Shown here one piece after another: positions 1-11,600 of a DNA stretch of 64,000 nucleotides; position 1 is the first letter of the stretch; each line of letters starts with the position of its first letter. The notes under the pieces were generated by a model. That model searched no databases. It was not told where the DNA came from and saw only the letters and a list, made by a program, of their open reading frames with translations. Source of the DNA: Cloeon dipterum. Its lineage: Eukaryota; Arthropoda; Insecta; Ephemeroptera; Baetidae. The stretch lies in contig NC_088787.1 of NCBI RefSeq assembly GCF_949628265.1, positions 4,144,501 through 4,208,500 on the forward strand, read 5' to 3'. The position numbers and the translations under genes are program-made.

Positions 1-1020
1 ATCTATACCGGCTATGATGGGAAATCTATCTATTTTTATAGATAAAAAAGATTTATTCAAAAGGAATGTAATATTAATTATTTACACCAAATAAATTTGA
101 ACTTAAGCTGCTTTTTGGCTTAGAAATATTTTATTCAGATCTGAATATCGATAGGCAAAGATACGCACGACATTGACCTCAAAAGCCAGGGCTATCAGAA
201 ACAGCTTTTTTTGTTTTTATTTCTCGCAGTCGCTCTATACATTCTCTATAAAAAATCAGCTGATAAAATTTACTAAAAGAATTGATTTATATCAGCGTAA
301 TTATGCTTCTATGAAATTGTCTAATTGTAAGGGGGAAATTTATAATAAAAGACATTTGTTTATTTCAAAAGGAAAATTTAATTATTGAAACTAATAATTT
401 TTTTGGGGTTCCTAGTTGGGCAGCTGGCAGATGAAGCAGCGGTAGGGAAAGTCGCAGTTGTAGTCGAGCAGCTTTGGTCCGCGGTTGGTGTGGAAGTAGG
501 TGCACACCTCGTGGCCTTTGCCAAAGCTGTTCGGCTCCTTGTTGTCCTCGTTCCACAGCGCGCTGTCGCGGGGCAGAGAAGAGTTGTCGTGCCATTTGAA
601 CTCGCCCGCCGCCTGGCCCACGTCAGACGCAGATAACAGCCAGAAATCTTCGCAAATAATTCATTAATCTCTTAGTCACCGTCAATTTTGGAAGAGCTCA
701 TATTTTAATAATAAAAATTGTGCATTTATAGGTCTCCTGCTCGAAAAAATCGCTTTTTAATTAAAATGTTTTCAGTTTGAAGTTAAATTAAATAACGCGG
801 GCAGCACGGATAAAATTGAAATATATGGTGCTATTCAAGGCAGAGTCGTTTTTTTTATAAATGTTGTGAACAACGCACACTCAAATTTTTGTTTTATATC
901 TTACACAGCTTAAGCCTTTGGTGCTCGAATTAAATTCTAAATTTCAATAGAAAACTGTCCTTAATTCCCAAGCTCGTAGTTAAAATTTTCCGTTCGCTTG
1001 TACGCACGGTCAGGACTGAA
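1..1020. repeat. Segmental tandem duplication, unit A (3' lectin flank to lectin upstream region)
   Basis: The first ~1 kb is repeated, diverged, from about 4603 to 6100. Both copies begin with the same ~90 bp (a CTATACCGGCTATGATGGGAA-type start), run through a lectin terminal exon and continue into the lectin upstream region. Unit A lacks the stretch that corresponds to 5380-5868, which carries the other lectin exons. The unit probably starts before the window. A related start motif recurs near 14645, at the edge of the third RCC1-BTB copy, so the whole lectin/RCC1-BTB block expanded by tandem duplication. Confidence 0.8.
412..647 (-). pseudogene. C-type lectin copy 1, terminal exon only (truncated pseudogene)
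   Basis: This exon reads D-FWLLSASDVGQ, then GEFKWHD and ends in CFICQLPN and a stop, the C-terminal half of a C-type lectin domain with its terminal cysteines. It is nearly identical to the last exon of the complete lectin at 5014-5845. The splice acceptor AG is at 649-648. Upstream, where signal-peptide, mini, core and loop exons should be, the sequence jumps directly to the homologue of the 5'UTR/promoter (about 795-915 matches 5868-6000), so about 0.5 kb holding exons 1-4 has been deleted. The initiator TCAGT seen in copy 2 is also lost. The exon is still open, suggesting recent decay. It could only be expressed by splicing to a foreign upstream exon. Confidence 0.8.
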
Positions 1021-1819
1021 ATTTTAATAAATTTTGCAAGGCTGTATTCTACAAATCAGAAAAACCCTATTTATTCAATGATGTATAAAACGTGTATATT
1101 AGTTCCTAGCTTTTCCGTTCATGTATCTAAAAAGTGACCAAATCCGATATTTCACTCGAAATATTTCTTGGCACTTGAATAAAATCTAACTAACCTTAAG
1201 TATAACTGTTTAAGAACTTTGAAGATCATTTTGTATGGAATTTAATTTTAAAATATCATTGTTATAACATGGCTTTACCTGAAAGTACAGAATAGGTCAA
1301 GAAAATATAATTTTAGAACAGGAAAACAGGACAGGACGATTTCCTGGATATATCACATAATCAATTGAGAAACTATGGTTTATGGTATTGCAAATTGGCA
1401 TATCATAGAATCGTAAGCAAACCTATATGGCTATTGAAAAATAAGCATTTACAATGACGTGGAAATATTATATAATTTTCTTTTAACAATATAACGTCAA
1501 AAATTTGTAAAAATGTTTTGAAGCAAGCCAGCCCTAATTTTGAATCCGCAGGTAACATAATAACATATGATATTTCTTTCACTCAGAATACGATGCATCC
1601 TAGGTTATAGCTTTGTGATAATTAACCAAGTCTTACAATAATTCACAAACGCAATTACAATGCCTTTGTATTGATACGCAATAGAAAAAGCTTTAATTAC
1701 TTATAAAAGCTATTAATTACAGTCATAAAATGCGGAATATTTGTCCAACTTTAGTTGGCTTTAGTTTGAATTTATTAGTGATAAATTTTAAATAGGAGAA
1801 ACATATATTAAGCATTGAA
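648..1819. other. Intergenic AT-rich spacer
   Basis: It contains the relic lectin promoter region (about 780-920) and then AT-rich sequence with no coding region I can support. A stretch near 1750-1800 on the minus strand (AATAAATTC) could serve polyadenylation of the RCC1-BTB gene ending at 1820. Confidence 0.5.
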
Positions 1820-3883
1820 TCAAATCGCTTCGCACTTCTCCATGAGAAAGGTCACCTGATAGAAGTAGGCCAATGCGTAAACATCTGCAAAATGAACCAT
1901 ATCAAAATTTATTCCAATTGCGAGATTAATTTTCTATACCAAGAGCAAGTTCAGGCAGGAAAAACACTTCATCCGTGTAGAAGTGATTGAGGAACGTGTA
2001 GAAAGCGCTGTAACTGTGATCCTCGACAATCATCTCCCTAAAGAATATCAAAAAGAGCAATGAACATGATTCAATTATACATTCAATTTGTACTTTTTGG
2101 AACTGTCCTGCCAATCGCCGCCAAGGAACAAATTCTGAAACACGCCGCTGCCGATTGTCAAAAGATTCTTGTGCACGTGGATTGTCTTCCCCTCGACAAT
2201 GAATGCAAAGTCAGCAGTTGCCTGAAACAAGAAAATATTAAGGAATTTTTTAGGAGTGTTAACAGAAATCTCACGGGATTGTTAAATGCTAATCGCAAAT
2301 GCTGAAGAATGCTGGTAGAGTCATTCTTTTCATCAATTTCAACATCATTTGAAATTTCCAACTGAATACGTTGGTAGGTCACAGAAGGAGAAGCAAGAGC
2401 GAACACTTCGTCGAATGACGAGAAGGATGTGAGCATTGGTTCCACGATAAATTGGCCTGTAATTAATTTTAAATGGTATATGTGGCAGTTTCAAGCATTT
2501 TAAATTGATTTCATACCATAGCAACAGCCCCAAATGTAAACCTGGTTCTTCTCAGTGATGGCAGCGCACGGGTGGCTCTCGTACAGAGTGGCAGCAATGT
2601 CTTTAACCCTGCGCGAAAAGATTTAAGTTACGTTAAGACAGCAAATATATCCCGGCTTTGAGTCTCGCACCTTCCGATCTCTGTTGAAATTGTGTTTGTA
2701 GGTTTCACGACAAAACTGGTAGTCCCATTTCCCAACTGGCCCTTCTTGTTTTCTCCCCATGCGAAAACTTTCCCGTCGTTAGATAAAGCGAGATAGAAAT
2801 CAGGTCCGCACACAAACTCGGAAATCACGACTCCTTCCAGTCCGAGCACCTTGCAGGGACTACATTCCTTGTCTGAAGTTGAGGATGAGCACAGCCTGCC
2901 ATTAGAATTGTTGCCCCAAACGCAAATCTGGAACGAGAGAGAATGATATTAATAAAATAATATTAGAAAATTAATAAATAAATGGTTAACGGAAATTAGT
3001 ACCTCTCCAGAATGAAGGAGCGCCGCAGATGATGATTTTTGGCACGCAACTGAGGACGCAATTGTCCCGTCCAGCAGTCCGCAAACAATCTGTGGAAGCC
3101 AGTGGTCGACTGTGGTTCCCAAACCTAACTGACCATCACCGTTTCGACCAAAAGCGAAAACCTAATTTACGAAAATAAAATAAAATGAATCATTTACTCA
3201 CAGTAAAATATTATCTAGGATGTCACCTTTCCCTCTGACGTCAAAGCTAGGGTATGATCACCGCCACAGGCCACTTGGACAACCCTTGTCTGCTCTAGAG
3301 GGCCTGAAATTTTGGTAGGCACTTTGGCGAGTTCTTTTGTTCCCAAGCCAAGCTGCCCAAAGCTATTTTCTCCCCAAGAGTACACGGTACCATATTCAGT
3401 AATGGCGAAGATGCAGAATTTTCCATCAACGTCAGCACTTTCAAACCCTAATAGAGGTTTATTGCATAACTAAATAATCGACAGATATTTTTGACGTGTA
3501 AATTTCTTACCTTGGATCCTTCGATCACACAAATTCTCGACGCGCTTGAGCGAATTCACTTCGCCTTGGACGCCAGCTCCAAGACACCAATTCTGATTTT
3601 TGCCAATGGCACGTACCTCGTCATCTTCAAAGACAATAATTACATTTTCTCCGTGTTTACCTGAAAATTTATGCGTTTGAAAAACTAAAATATGTCTATG
3701 TATTCCCAAAGGTTTGATAAGAAAAATCATGCAAAAGATACGCAGCTATGCTATAGATCAATTTCTGCTTGATTGAAAAAGTAACAAAATGCGATGAATT
3801 ATGTAGTTACCAAATACAAGTGCAGTACGAATTTCACGCCTCTGATAACCAAAATTGGCCCATTTTTCCAATACTTTGGACAT
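1820..3883 (-). CDS. RCC1-BTB protein copy 1, C-terminally truncated (RCBTB1/2-like)
   Basis: Ten exons: 3811-3883, 3511-3660, 3227-3447, 3003-3161, 2671-2927, 2517-2608, 2275-2456, 2094-2221, 1940-2037, 1820-1884 (1425 nt, 474 aa). The protein starts MSKVLEKWANFG and has RCC1 blades with repeated WGENxxGQLGLG-type motifs over about residues 25-350, then a BTB/POZ domain (ADFAFIVEGKTIHVHKNLL, residues ~370-460). Vertebrate RCBTB1/2 have the same order and act as cullin-3 adaptors; that role here is inference. Compared with copies 2 and 3 it stops early, reading KCEAI then TGA where the others read CERILKSS and CEKIMKST and continue for about 75 residues. It is therefore either a short isoform-type gene lacking the post-BTB helices or an incipient pseudogene. 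All splice sites are canonical and phases agree with the other copies. Confidence 0.8.
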
Positions 3884-4217
3884 GTTGCTCAACGATGATC
3901 CGAGATTTTGATCAAGTCAAGAATTTTGACGAAAAAGTGCTGCGAATCCTGCGATTCCTGCGAATTCTCTGTTTTCAACTTGAGCTTCACCTACCTTCCC
4001 CTCTCCATCTGATGGCAGCACAGTACGACCAGCAGAATACGGCAGCAGTAGCGCCAGTGGCAGCAATCAGCAATAATGGTCCTTATTAGGCTTATTAGTC
4101 TTGGTCGCTGTAAAATTCCGCATCGTTCATCGTTCAACAATCACCCAAATATTATTCGTCGTCGAATTGATTCTTACCCCTTTCTTGCAACAATTTAATA
4201 AGAGAAGGAAGGATAAT

Positions 4218-4366
4218 TTACTTTGCGTGACTGTCCTCCCAATCACCGGCCGAGAGGAACATTCTTGAACACGTCTGAACACGTCGCTGCTGTTTTTCCA
4301 GCACGCCGATTTTCTTTACCTCGACAACGAACGCAAAATCAGCATTTTTTCCTCTGTTCCGAGAAA
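4218..4366 (-). pseudogene. Degenerate BTB exon relic upstream of RCC1-BTB copy 1
   Basis: On the minus strand this stretch begins with NADFAFVVE and then runs out of frame, but at nucleotide level it matches the BTB exon of copy 3 (12139-12263), including the terminal GGTGATT..GAGGACAGT..GCAAAGTAA donor region. No neighbouring exons are present. It is the remains of a further RCC1-BTB copy lost between the existing ones. Confidence 0.75.
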
Positions 4367-5013
4367 AAATTCAACTGATTGCGAGTCATAGTTTCCGCCT
4401 CTCTTGTACTGGCAGTGATCTGATACTTAAACCCCTTAAATCGGTTATTTTACGGAATTGCAAACTAGAAAATTTAAAATTTTAATTTAAATTGCTTTTT
4501 AGGCTTTTTAAAACACTGCAACGGAATTACAGAAATTCATATTTTAAAGAAAAACTTAAATGAAAAAATCTGTTGAAAAAGTTGAAATCAATAATTTAAA
4601 TCTATACCGGCTATGATGGGAAATCCATCTATTTTTATAGATAAAAAAGATTTATTCAAAAGGAATGTAATATTAATTATTTAAACCAAATAAAATTGAA
4701 ATTATATGCTGCTCTTTGGCTGAGAAATATTTTGTTCAGATCTGAATATCGATAGGCAAAGATACGCACGACACTGACCTCAAAAGCCAGGGCTATCATA
4801 AACAGATTTTGTTTCTATTTCTCGCGGACGGTTTAAATTCTCTATAAAAAATCAGCTGATAAAATTTACTAAAAGATTTGATTTATATCTGCGTAATTAA
4901 TTATTCTTCTATGAAATTGCCTAATTCGAAGGGGAAAATTTATAATAAAAGACATTTGTTTATTTCAAATGAAAAATTTATTTATTCAAAGTAACAATTT
5001 TTTGCGGTTTATT

Positions 5014-5845
5014 CTAGTTGGGCAGCTGGCAGATGAAGCAGCGGTAGGGAAAGTCGCAGTTGTAGTCGAGCAGCTTTGGTCCGCGGTTGGTGTGGAAGTA
5101 GGCGCACACCTCGTGGCCTTTGCCAAAGTTGTTCGGCTCCTTGTCGTCCTCGTTCCACAGCGCGCTGTCGCGGGGCAGAGACGAGTTGTCGTGCCATTTG
5201 AACTCGCCCGCCGCCTGGCCCACGTCAGACGCAGATAACAGCCAGAAATCTTTAAAAATAATTCAAAAATTTCATAACAATCATCGTCAATTTTGGGAAA
5301 AATCTATTTTTTAATTGTGTTATTATAGGTTTCAACTCTGCTATTTATTTAATTAAAATTTATTTAGTTTAAAGTTAAATTTAGAAGAAAAACACCATCT
5401 CTGACGCTGTCGGCCGCAGGGTAGAGCAGGTCAAGTTCTTCCTGCGTCTTTGGAGAGGCCAAGTGCATGCTGTGCGCCTCGCAGAATTCCTTCGCTTGGT
5501 ACCAAGTTTTCTAAAAAAAACGACTTGATAAACAACAGCAGCGAAAGAAGAATAAAATCGTACTTTATTCTCCAGGCTTGCGTAAAAGTAGTACTTTTTG
5601 CCATTTGCCAGGGTTACCAAGTCGAGGCCTAGTGCGTAAATTAATATAATTTATCTCATCATTCAGAAACATTATTTACTCACTGGATTGCTGTTGCTGG
5701 AAAATAAATTTTTTTTAGAAAGAAAAAGCGTGTAGGTAAATAAAGGTGACACACTTACGTTTCGCGTGCCCTCGTCGGGAGACGCAGCAGCGTTCCACGC
5801 GATGAAGGCGAAGAGAAATAGGGCAGCATGAAGGGCCAGCCGCAT
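5014..5845 (-). CDS. Secreted C-type lectin, complete copy
   Basis: Five exons: 5759-5845, 5684-5696 (13-nt micro-exon), 5564-5628, 5396-5510 and 5014-5249, giving 171 aa. The N-terminus MRLALHAALFLFAFIAWNAA is a clear signal peptide. The lectin fold follows: LVTLANGKKYYFYASLENK, then KTWYQAKEFCEAHSMHLAS (first conserved cysteine and the WxxAxxxC helix), DFWLLSASDVGQ and GEFKWHD. There is no EPN or QPD triplet in an obvious calcium-site position (EPNSFGKG or EPNNFGKG is present but displaced), so sugar specificity is uncertain. The length fits a single-domain insect lectin, secreted to haemolymph or gut. Phases are consistent throughout. Confidence 0.85.
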
Positions 5846-5950
5846 TTTCGCAGAGATGAGCGATACTGCCGGCAGCACGGGTGAAATTGAAATATATTGT
5901 GGTGTTATTCAAGCAGTCAGTCGAAATATAGATGTCGTGAAAAAAGACGC

Positions 5951-5985
5951 ACTGACCTCGTAGGTTATCAAATTTTTGTTTTATC
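5951..5985 (-). promoter_or_regulatory. Core promoter of C-type lectin copy 2
   Basis: On the minus strand a TATA-like GATAAAAC (5985-5978) lies 25-32 bases upstream of an arthropod initiator TCAGT (5955-5951, A+1 at 5953), about 110 bases before the ATG. The pseudogene copy keeps the TATA-like part (near 890-900) but has a small deletion across the initiator. Confidence 0.55.
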
Positions 5986-6374
5986 TCGCACAGCTTTTGG
6001 TGCTTAAAAAATCTCAATTGATTAATTGAAATAAATCATTTTCAAAATTGGCAACCCGAGGTTGAAAATTTCCATTTGTTTGCATGGTACGTCAGGTCAA
6101 CAATTATAAAATAAGAAGGCATTCACCTATAGAATGTGGCAGAGATTTATAAATAAAATTCCTATTTTGGCTAATCCCGAGCCTCGTCAGCAATCTTGGC
6201 TATTGAAAAACAAACAATTATTTTGCAATATTAATTAACTTTCTGGGTTAACTTTGCGGTTAGGATAATTTAACGAGTATTAACGACAGTAATCAAATTT
6301 TATTGCGTTTGAATTTGCTGGACAAAAACTTTTCATGCATATTATTAAGACACGTATGAGCGTTGTCAATCACT

Positions 6375-9300
6375 TCACTTTTGATTAGCCACCCAAGTGA
6401 AAACTTCCAAGAAGACCTTTCTCTTCAAGTCAGCAGTTCCAAAATTGTTCAAGACATCAACCAAATTGTCCTTGCAAAATTCAGAGCAGAGCTCACACAG
6501 GTCCTATATTAAAATATTATAATTAAGATATTATTATTAACATTAAAATTACCTTAGCTCCAAGCAAAATTGCCTTCTCGTAAACAGCAGCAGCGTTTTG
6601 CACGGTCAGAGAGGATTTGAGAATCCTTTCGCACTCGTACATCAGATCAGTCACCAGATAGAAGTGGGCTACGGCGTAAACATCTGCAAAAATGATTTAA
6701 AACAATATTCCTTCTGATAAAATGTGATATTTTATTAATACCCAACGCAAGTTCAGGCGAGAAATCAACTTCATCCGTGTAGAAGTATTTGAGGAACGCG
6801 AAAAAAGTATTGTAGCTGTGATCCTCGACAACATGCTCACTGAAAGAAAATCAAAAAGGGTATTAAAATATGATAATAAAATGCACTGGCCCAATTAATA
6901 CTTTTTGCAACTGTCCTTCCAATCGCCAAGGAACAAATTCTTGAACACTTCGCTGCCGATAGTCAAAAGATTCTTGTGCACGTGGATTTTCTTCCCCTCG
7001 ACAATGAAAGCAATGTCAGCAGTTTCCTGAAATGACAAAGATTTAAAGGAAATATTCTAGGAGAGTGAATGGAATACTCACAGGATTGTTGAACGCAGTA
7101 TTTAAACGCTCAATTACTGAGCCTTTCCTCTTGCAATCATCTTTCATAGTTTTCAATCGAAAACGTTGGTAGGTCACTGGAGGAGAAGCAACTGCGTAAA
7201 CTTCGTCAAATGAAGAGTAGGAAGTGAGCATTGGTTCTGAAACGTAATGACCTACAAATAAATTCAAGTGAAAAGTGGTAATTAAAGCTTTTTATCAAAT
7301 TAAAGTTATACCATTGCATTTGCCCCAAATGTAAACCTGGTTCTTTTCCGTGATTGCAGCGCACGGGTGGCTCTTGTACAGAGTGGCAGCAATTTCTCTA
7401 ATCCTATGTGAAAAGATTAGGTTCATTATAGTTGCTCTAAAAAATATCCCAGCTTTGTGTCTTACCTTCCCATCTCTTCCGTCAAGGTGAAGGTAGAAGG
7501 CTTGAAAACGCAACTCAGCCTATTTCCCGAGTGACCATAGTAGTTTAAGTTTACTTTCACTGAGTAAATTTTGCCCTCGTTTGATAAGGCGAGCGTGAAA
7601 TCAGCTCCACAAACAATTTGGGAAAACATGACTCCTTTCAGGCTGCTGATTACCTTGTGGGGACTAATACATTCCGGGCGTGAAGTGTCACTTGATGAGC
7701 GAAACCCGATGCTGTAATTTGGCTTAGCACCCCAAACGTAAACCTTTTGAACAATGAAGAGATGAAATAAACAACCTTTAAAGCAAATACTAAACGTACA
7801 TTTAATTTTTGAAATACAAGAAAACTATGAATGTCAACGGCAGCAAATAATGGAAATGCGAGCGATTTTATTCATATTAAGTCCTAATAAATAGCATTTT
7901 ATTCTTAGAACATATAAAATTTCCAATTAATTAAACAATATTTCAGTTACCTATCCTGCAGTTGTGAGTTTACGAATATAAATACCTCTCCTGAATGTGA
8001 GAGCGCTGCAGAAGAGTAATTTCGACATGCAACTGAGGTTACAACTGTCCCGTCCAACAGTCCGCCAACTCTGTGAGAATCTGAATTGTGGTTGCTGAAG
8101 AAAACATCAAAGGTGTCGATACCCAATTCACCACCATCATTTCGACCGTATGCGTAGACCTGATTTTTGGACAAAGAATAAAATGGAAAAAAGCGAATAA
8201 TTTTATTTTACCTTTCCTTCCGAAGTCAAAGCCAGTGTATGATAGCCACTACAGGCCACTTGGACAACCCTCTTCTGCTCTAAACGTGTAATTTTGTTGG
8301 GCACTTTGGTGTATTGACTGGTTCTCAATCCAAGCTGTCCAAAGCCATTTTCTCCCCAAGAGAATACGGAACCAGTTTCAGATATGGCAAAAACGCAGAA
8401 TTTATCATCTCCGTTGTCGCTGATAGACACAGCACATTCAAACCCTAGACCATAGAGTTTTACATATATGGAATTAAAAATCATATATTACGACAAAAAC
8501 TTATGTAATTTAAAAATACCTTTAATTCTTCGCTCACATAAAGTCTCAACGCGCTCGAGCACTTTCAATTCACCCTCGACGCCAACTCCAACCCGCACAG
8601 AAAATTATATTCCAAAAATATCCGGAATAATCTTGGGCTATTCGATTTTTATCCGAAAAGATTAATCCGAAAAATTAATCCAAGATTATTCCACGATTAT
8701 TCCAGGTTAGCCACAGATTATTTAAAGTTCACCCTAAAAATTAATCATCAGGAATATCCCTAGAATATTCCTGGCGGTGAAAATTGTATTAACCATGCAT
8801 AAATATTCCAGGAATATTCTTTTGGATCATTCAAGGGTTAACCTAAAAAATTAACCAAATGAATATTCCAGGAATATTTCTTCAAGATGCCCACTAGAAT
8901 AATTAACTACTTCCCCAGATTTTTCGAGCGGTTCTTAATTATTAAAAATTAAATACACGCATTCCACGTTTTTATAGATTTATCAAACTTGTACGCGCAA
9001 AAAATACTCTCGCAAATATATATTTATAATTTTTTGATGTTGTATTTAATTAAAATATTACGACCAAACAATTTTTTGATTATTTAACTAAAATTTATGA
9101 AGCCCCAGAGTCAAAAGTTGAAACTTTGCTTTAAATTCATTTAAATAAACTTATTTACTATCACTAAAGCCAAATAAATTTTCCTAATTAAATATAACGA
9201 CAAACGGGCAAATCTTTAAATACAGATCTGGTCATGACGAAGGACAAAAAAGGGTTAAAAGGACGATTTTATTCTGCGCGCGGTAGCGGCGGCTGCACAA

Positions 9301-10641
9301 GCATGCACGCGCTTGCATGGAATGCCTTCTGCCTGCCTGTGTTATGGAGCGGGGGAGGGGGCGACGGGCAGCAGGACAGACAGGCAAGAACAAGCAGGCG
9401 ACTTCCACTTCCATAATTCCTGCTTCACTCTTCACTCTAACGAAAGAGTCAAGCGAGTCGTCAACGGCCGTTCAAAGTTTAAGTTCAAAGTGTTTTAACG
9501 GACATCGGACATCGCTAGACGCCAAAAGTGATAGTGAAGGACAATCGGACAGCCGGCGGTTCGGACGGATTGCCTGGATCGGCTGGACAAGGACGCGTCG
9601 GACGCTTATTTGCCAACGGCTGCCGCGATCCTCAGTTTTGAGTTAGGCCTCAAGATAAACGATACCGGCGTGTTAGAAAATTTTGTACATGGAAAAATTT
9701 CAGTTTTTGCCGGACTTCATTGTCACATCTCGCCAGTTCTTATGAGAATCCAACATAAAAGTATAATGGGAGTCTTGCAGGAACTGGCGAGTTGTGTAGC
9801 CCGGCGGAAACTGTAATTTTTCCATATTTTTCGTAATATGTATGTAATTGTTTGGATAAAAATAAATTATGCTATATTTTAAGTAATAAAGAATAAAGTT
9901 TTTGCTATTTAAATCAACAATCCTAAATAAAAGCAAAAAAATAAAAATAAAATAAATAATATTCCAGGGTTATTCTCTAGGAACAATCTAGGGTTAACTT
10001 TAAAAAATAATCAAGGGATAACTTATGTCACGCTTAAAGTTGTTCAAAGAATAATCGAAAGGTTAACCAAAATATTGTTCCAAGAATAACACAGGGTTAA
10101 TCCAAGAGGCAAAAAATAATTCTTCTCCAAGGATATTCCTGGGTTATTCCAGGAATATTTTTTCTGATTAACCAAAAAGGTTAACCTTGAACAAGAAAAA
10201 GCGTGACATTAGTTAACTTTCGGACATAAAAAAGTCATTCCTGGCGGTTAATCTTTGGTGAAGATGGTATAGCCCAGGGTTAACTTTGGAACATATTTTT
10301 CTGTGCGGGAAGACACTCATTTTGATTTTTTCCAATGGCAAACACGTTGTCATTTTGTAGAACAATAATTACATTTTCTCCGTTTTTGCCTGAAAATATA
10401 AGCAGCATTAAAAGGCACAAAATCTCTGTGCATACAAGCAATACTGCAATATACCAATAAAAGTTTAAGATAATGAGATACCCATGCACAAGACACACAC
10501 GAGAAGCCGCGTGTATTGATTACTTTTTTTGATTTGTAAAAAGAAAAAGATTTGATTGATTGAATTACCAAATACAAGTGCAGTACGAATTTCAGCCCTC
10601 TGATAACCATAATTGGCCCATTTTTCCAATACTGTAGACAT
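6375..10641 (-). CDS. RCC1-BTB protein copy 2, coding exon 2 interrupted by a transposable element
   Basis: Exons: 10569-10641, exon 2 split as 10312-10389 plus 8520-8591, then 8212-8444, 7986-8159, 7466-7743, 7312-7403, 7082-7251, 6902-7026, 6742-6839, 6553-6683, 6375-6503. Without the insertion the two halves of exon 2 add to 150 nt, the same length as in the other copies, and the whole frame is open for 550 aa, close to vertebrate RCBTB2. The order is RCC1 repeats (ATGSVFSWGENGFGQLG type), a BTB domain (ETADIAFIVEGKKIHVHKN), and a full post-BTB part ending KVFLEVFTWVANQK. One RCC1 blade (exon 5) has diverged. No frameshift or stop outside the insertion suggests the insertion is young. No obvious splice sites sit at the element ends, so the present allele probably makes a truncated product. 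Confidence 0.75.
8592..10309. mobile_element. Terminal-inverted-repeat element (about 1.7 kb) inserted in RCC1-BTB copy 2
   Basis: The ends are perfect inverted CCCGCACAG / CTGTGCGGG, extending imperfectly for 25-30 bp. The flanks show a 2-bp AA target duplication (8590-8591 and 10310-10311); removal of the element plus one AA restores the exon length of the paralogs. Both subterminal regions (about 8600-8920 and 9950-10300) are packed with variants of GGTTAACC and GGAATATTCC. The middle (about 9230-9660) is GC-rich with no long reading frame, and a hairpin follows at 9691-9828. No transposase is visible, so it is non-autonomous. Confidence 0.85.
9691..9828. repeat. Imperfect long hairpin inside the inserted element
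   Basis: The left arm (TGGAAAAATTTCAGTTTTTG, then CTCGCCAGTTCTT) pairs with the right arm (GAACTGGCGAG, then CGGAAACTGTAATTTTTCCA) over about 55 bp with mismatches and a ~35-base loop. It could be a nested palindromic element or a structured transcript. Coding is not supported. Confidence 0.65.
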
Positions 10642-10719
10642 GTTGCACAAGGATGATCCAAGATTTTGATCAAGACTAAAAAATAGACGCTCACAATGGG
10701 CGACTTCAGCTTCCAACAA

Positions 10720-11600
10720 TTATCGCCCCTGCTTCATTGCCAGCTGTTTCATTATCTCGTTTATTCTCCGTATGGCAGCACTGTAGCAGAATATACTATG
10801 GCAACTGGCAGTAGCATAATAGTCTGGCAACGATGACGTCAACGAATAATGATCAGATACTTAAACCATAAACCGGTATTATTTTACAAACTGAAAGAGC
10901 TAAATTAAGGAAAAAATGTGTGTCAGCTAAAGGGGCGTGGCAACAGTGTCTTCATTTTTTGGATTTTTTGTTCTTTGTTTAAATTAGAACCAGAACCTTT
11001 TGCAGAATACACCTTGCACCGCTTTTGACGTGTGAATGAAAATTGTCTATCAAAACAGATCTCTATTTTTCCCGCATGCCAGAGAAATCAAAAGTCATAA
11101 TAAAAGGCACACTTGCACAAAGAAAAAAATGACAACTACCCAGTTGGGTATTAGGTAAGGCCTTTTAGTGTTCGAAGTAAACACCAAAAGGGCTTACCCA
11201 ACTAGTGAATTGATTTATATATTTATAGGAAAGCATTTAAAGATATTTTGGAAATTTTTAAACTATCAATCCTATAGTATAGGCGGGATTTGCTACTGCA
11301 AGAAAATCATTTTATTTTAAAAAGTGGCACTGCAGCGTTCCACAAAATAAAAGCAGGAAAAAGCTAAAGCCACATTTTACGGGAGAAGTACCATATAATA
11401 GTGCAGTTACAGGATTTTAAAATTGGAAAATAAAGTGATTAATTTTTAGCTGTATCAAAAATACGAATGACTTATTTAATAATACATTTTTCTATATTTA
11501 GTAAAATCTTAAAGTATTACAGTCTAATTTTGATTAGTTCGCTTTGTAAAATAAATTTGCTTATTGTCATCTTTAAGCAATAGGCAATCAATTAACCATT
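10720..11600. other. Intergenic spacer between RCC1-BTB copies 2 and 3
   Basis: No gene is visible. About 10850-10910 matches 4410-4470 and 14485-14530 (the GATACTTAAACC block), marking the repeated unit boundary. A short hairpin is listed separately at 11140-11204. Confidence 0.5.
11140..11204. repeat. Short perfect-looking hairpin
   Basis: AGTTGGGTA, AGG and CCTTTTAGTGTT pair with AACACCAAAAGG, GCTTACCCAACT around a loop of about 7 bases, with one small bulge, giving a stem of roughly 25-28 bp. The size would suit a small structured RNA or a very small foldback element. Confidence 0.5.

Larger units (their letters stand above)
4603..6100. repeat. Segmental tandem duplication, unit B
   Basis: Counterpart of the sequence at the start of the window. 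This copy keeps the complete lectin gene (5014-5845) and its promoter. Conserved flanks include the 4603-4970 block that corresponds to 1-370. Confidence 0.8.

Noticed and set aside
385-636. Open frame on the plus strand opposite the lectin exon (and again at 4969-5238)
   Set aside because: It is the antisense shadow of a conserved lectin exon; the lectin frame has splice sites and domain motifs.
9234-9816. Overlapping short frames in the GC-rich core of the inserted element
   Set aside because: No start context, splice signal or family; GC-rich composition alone explains the open frames.
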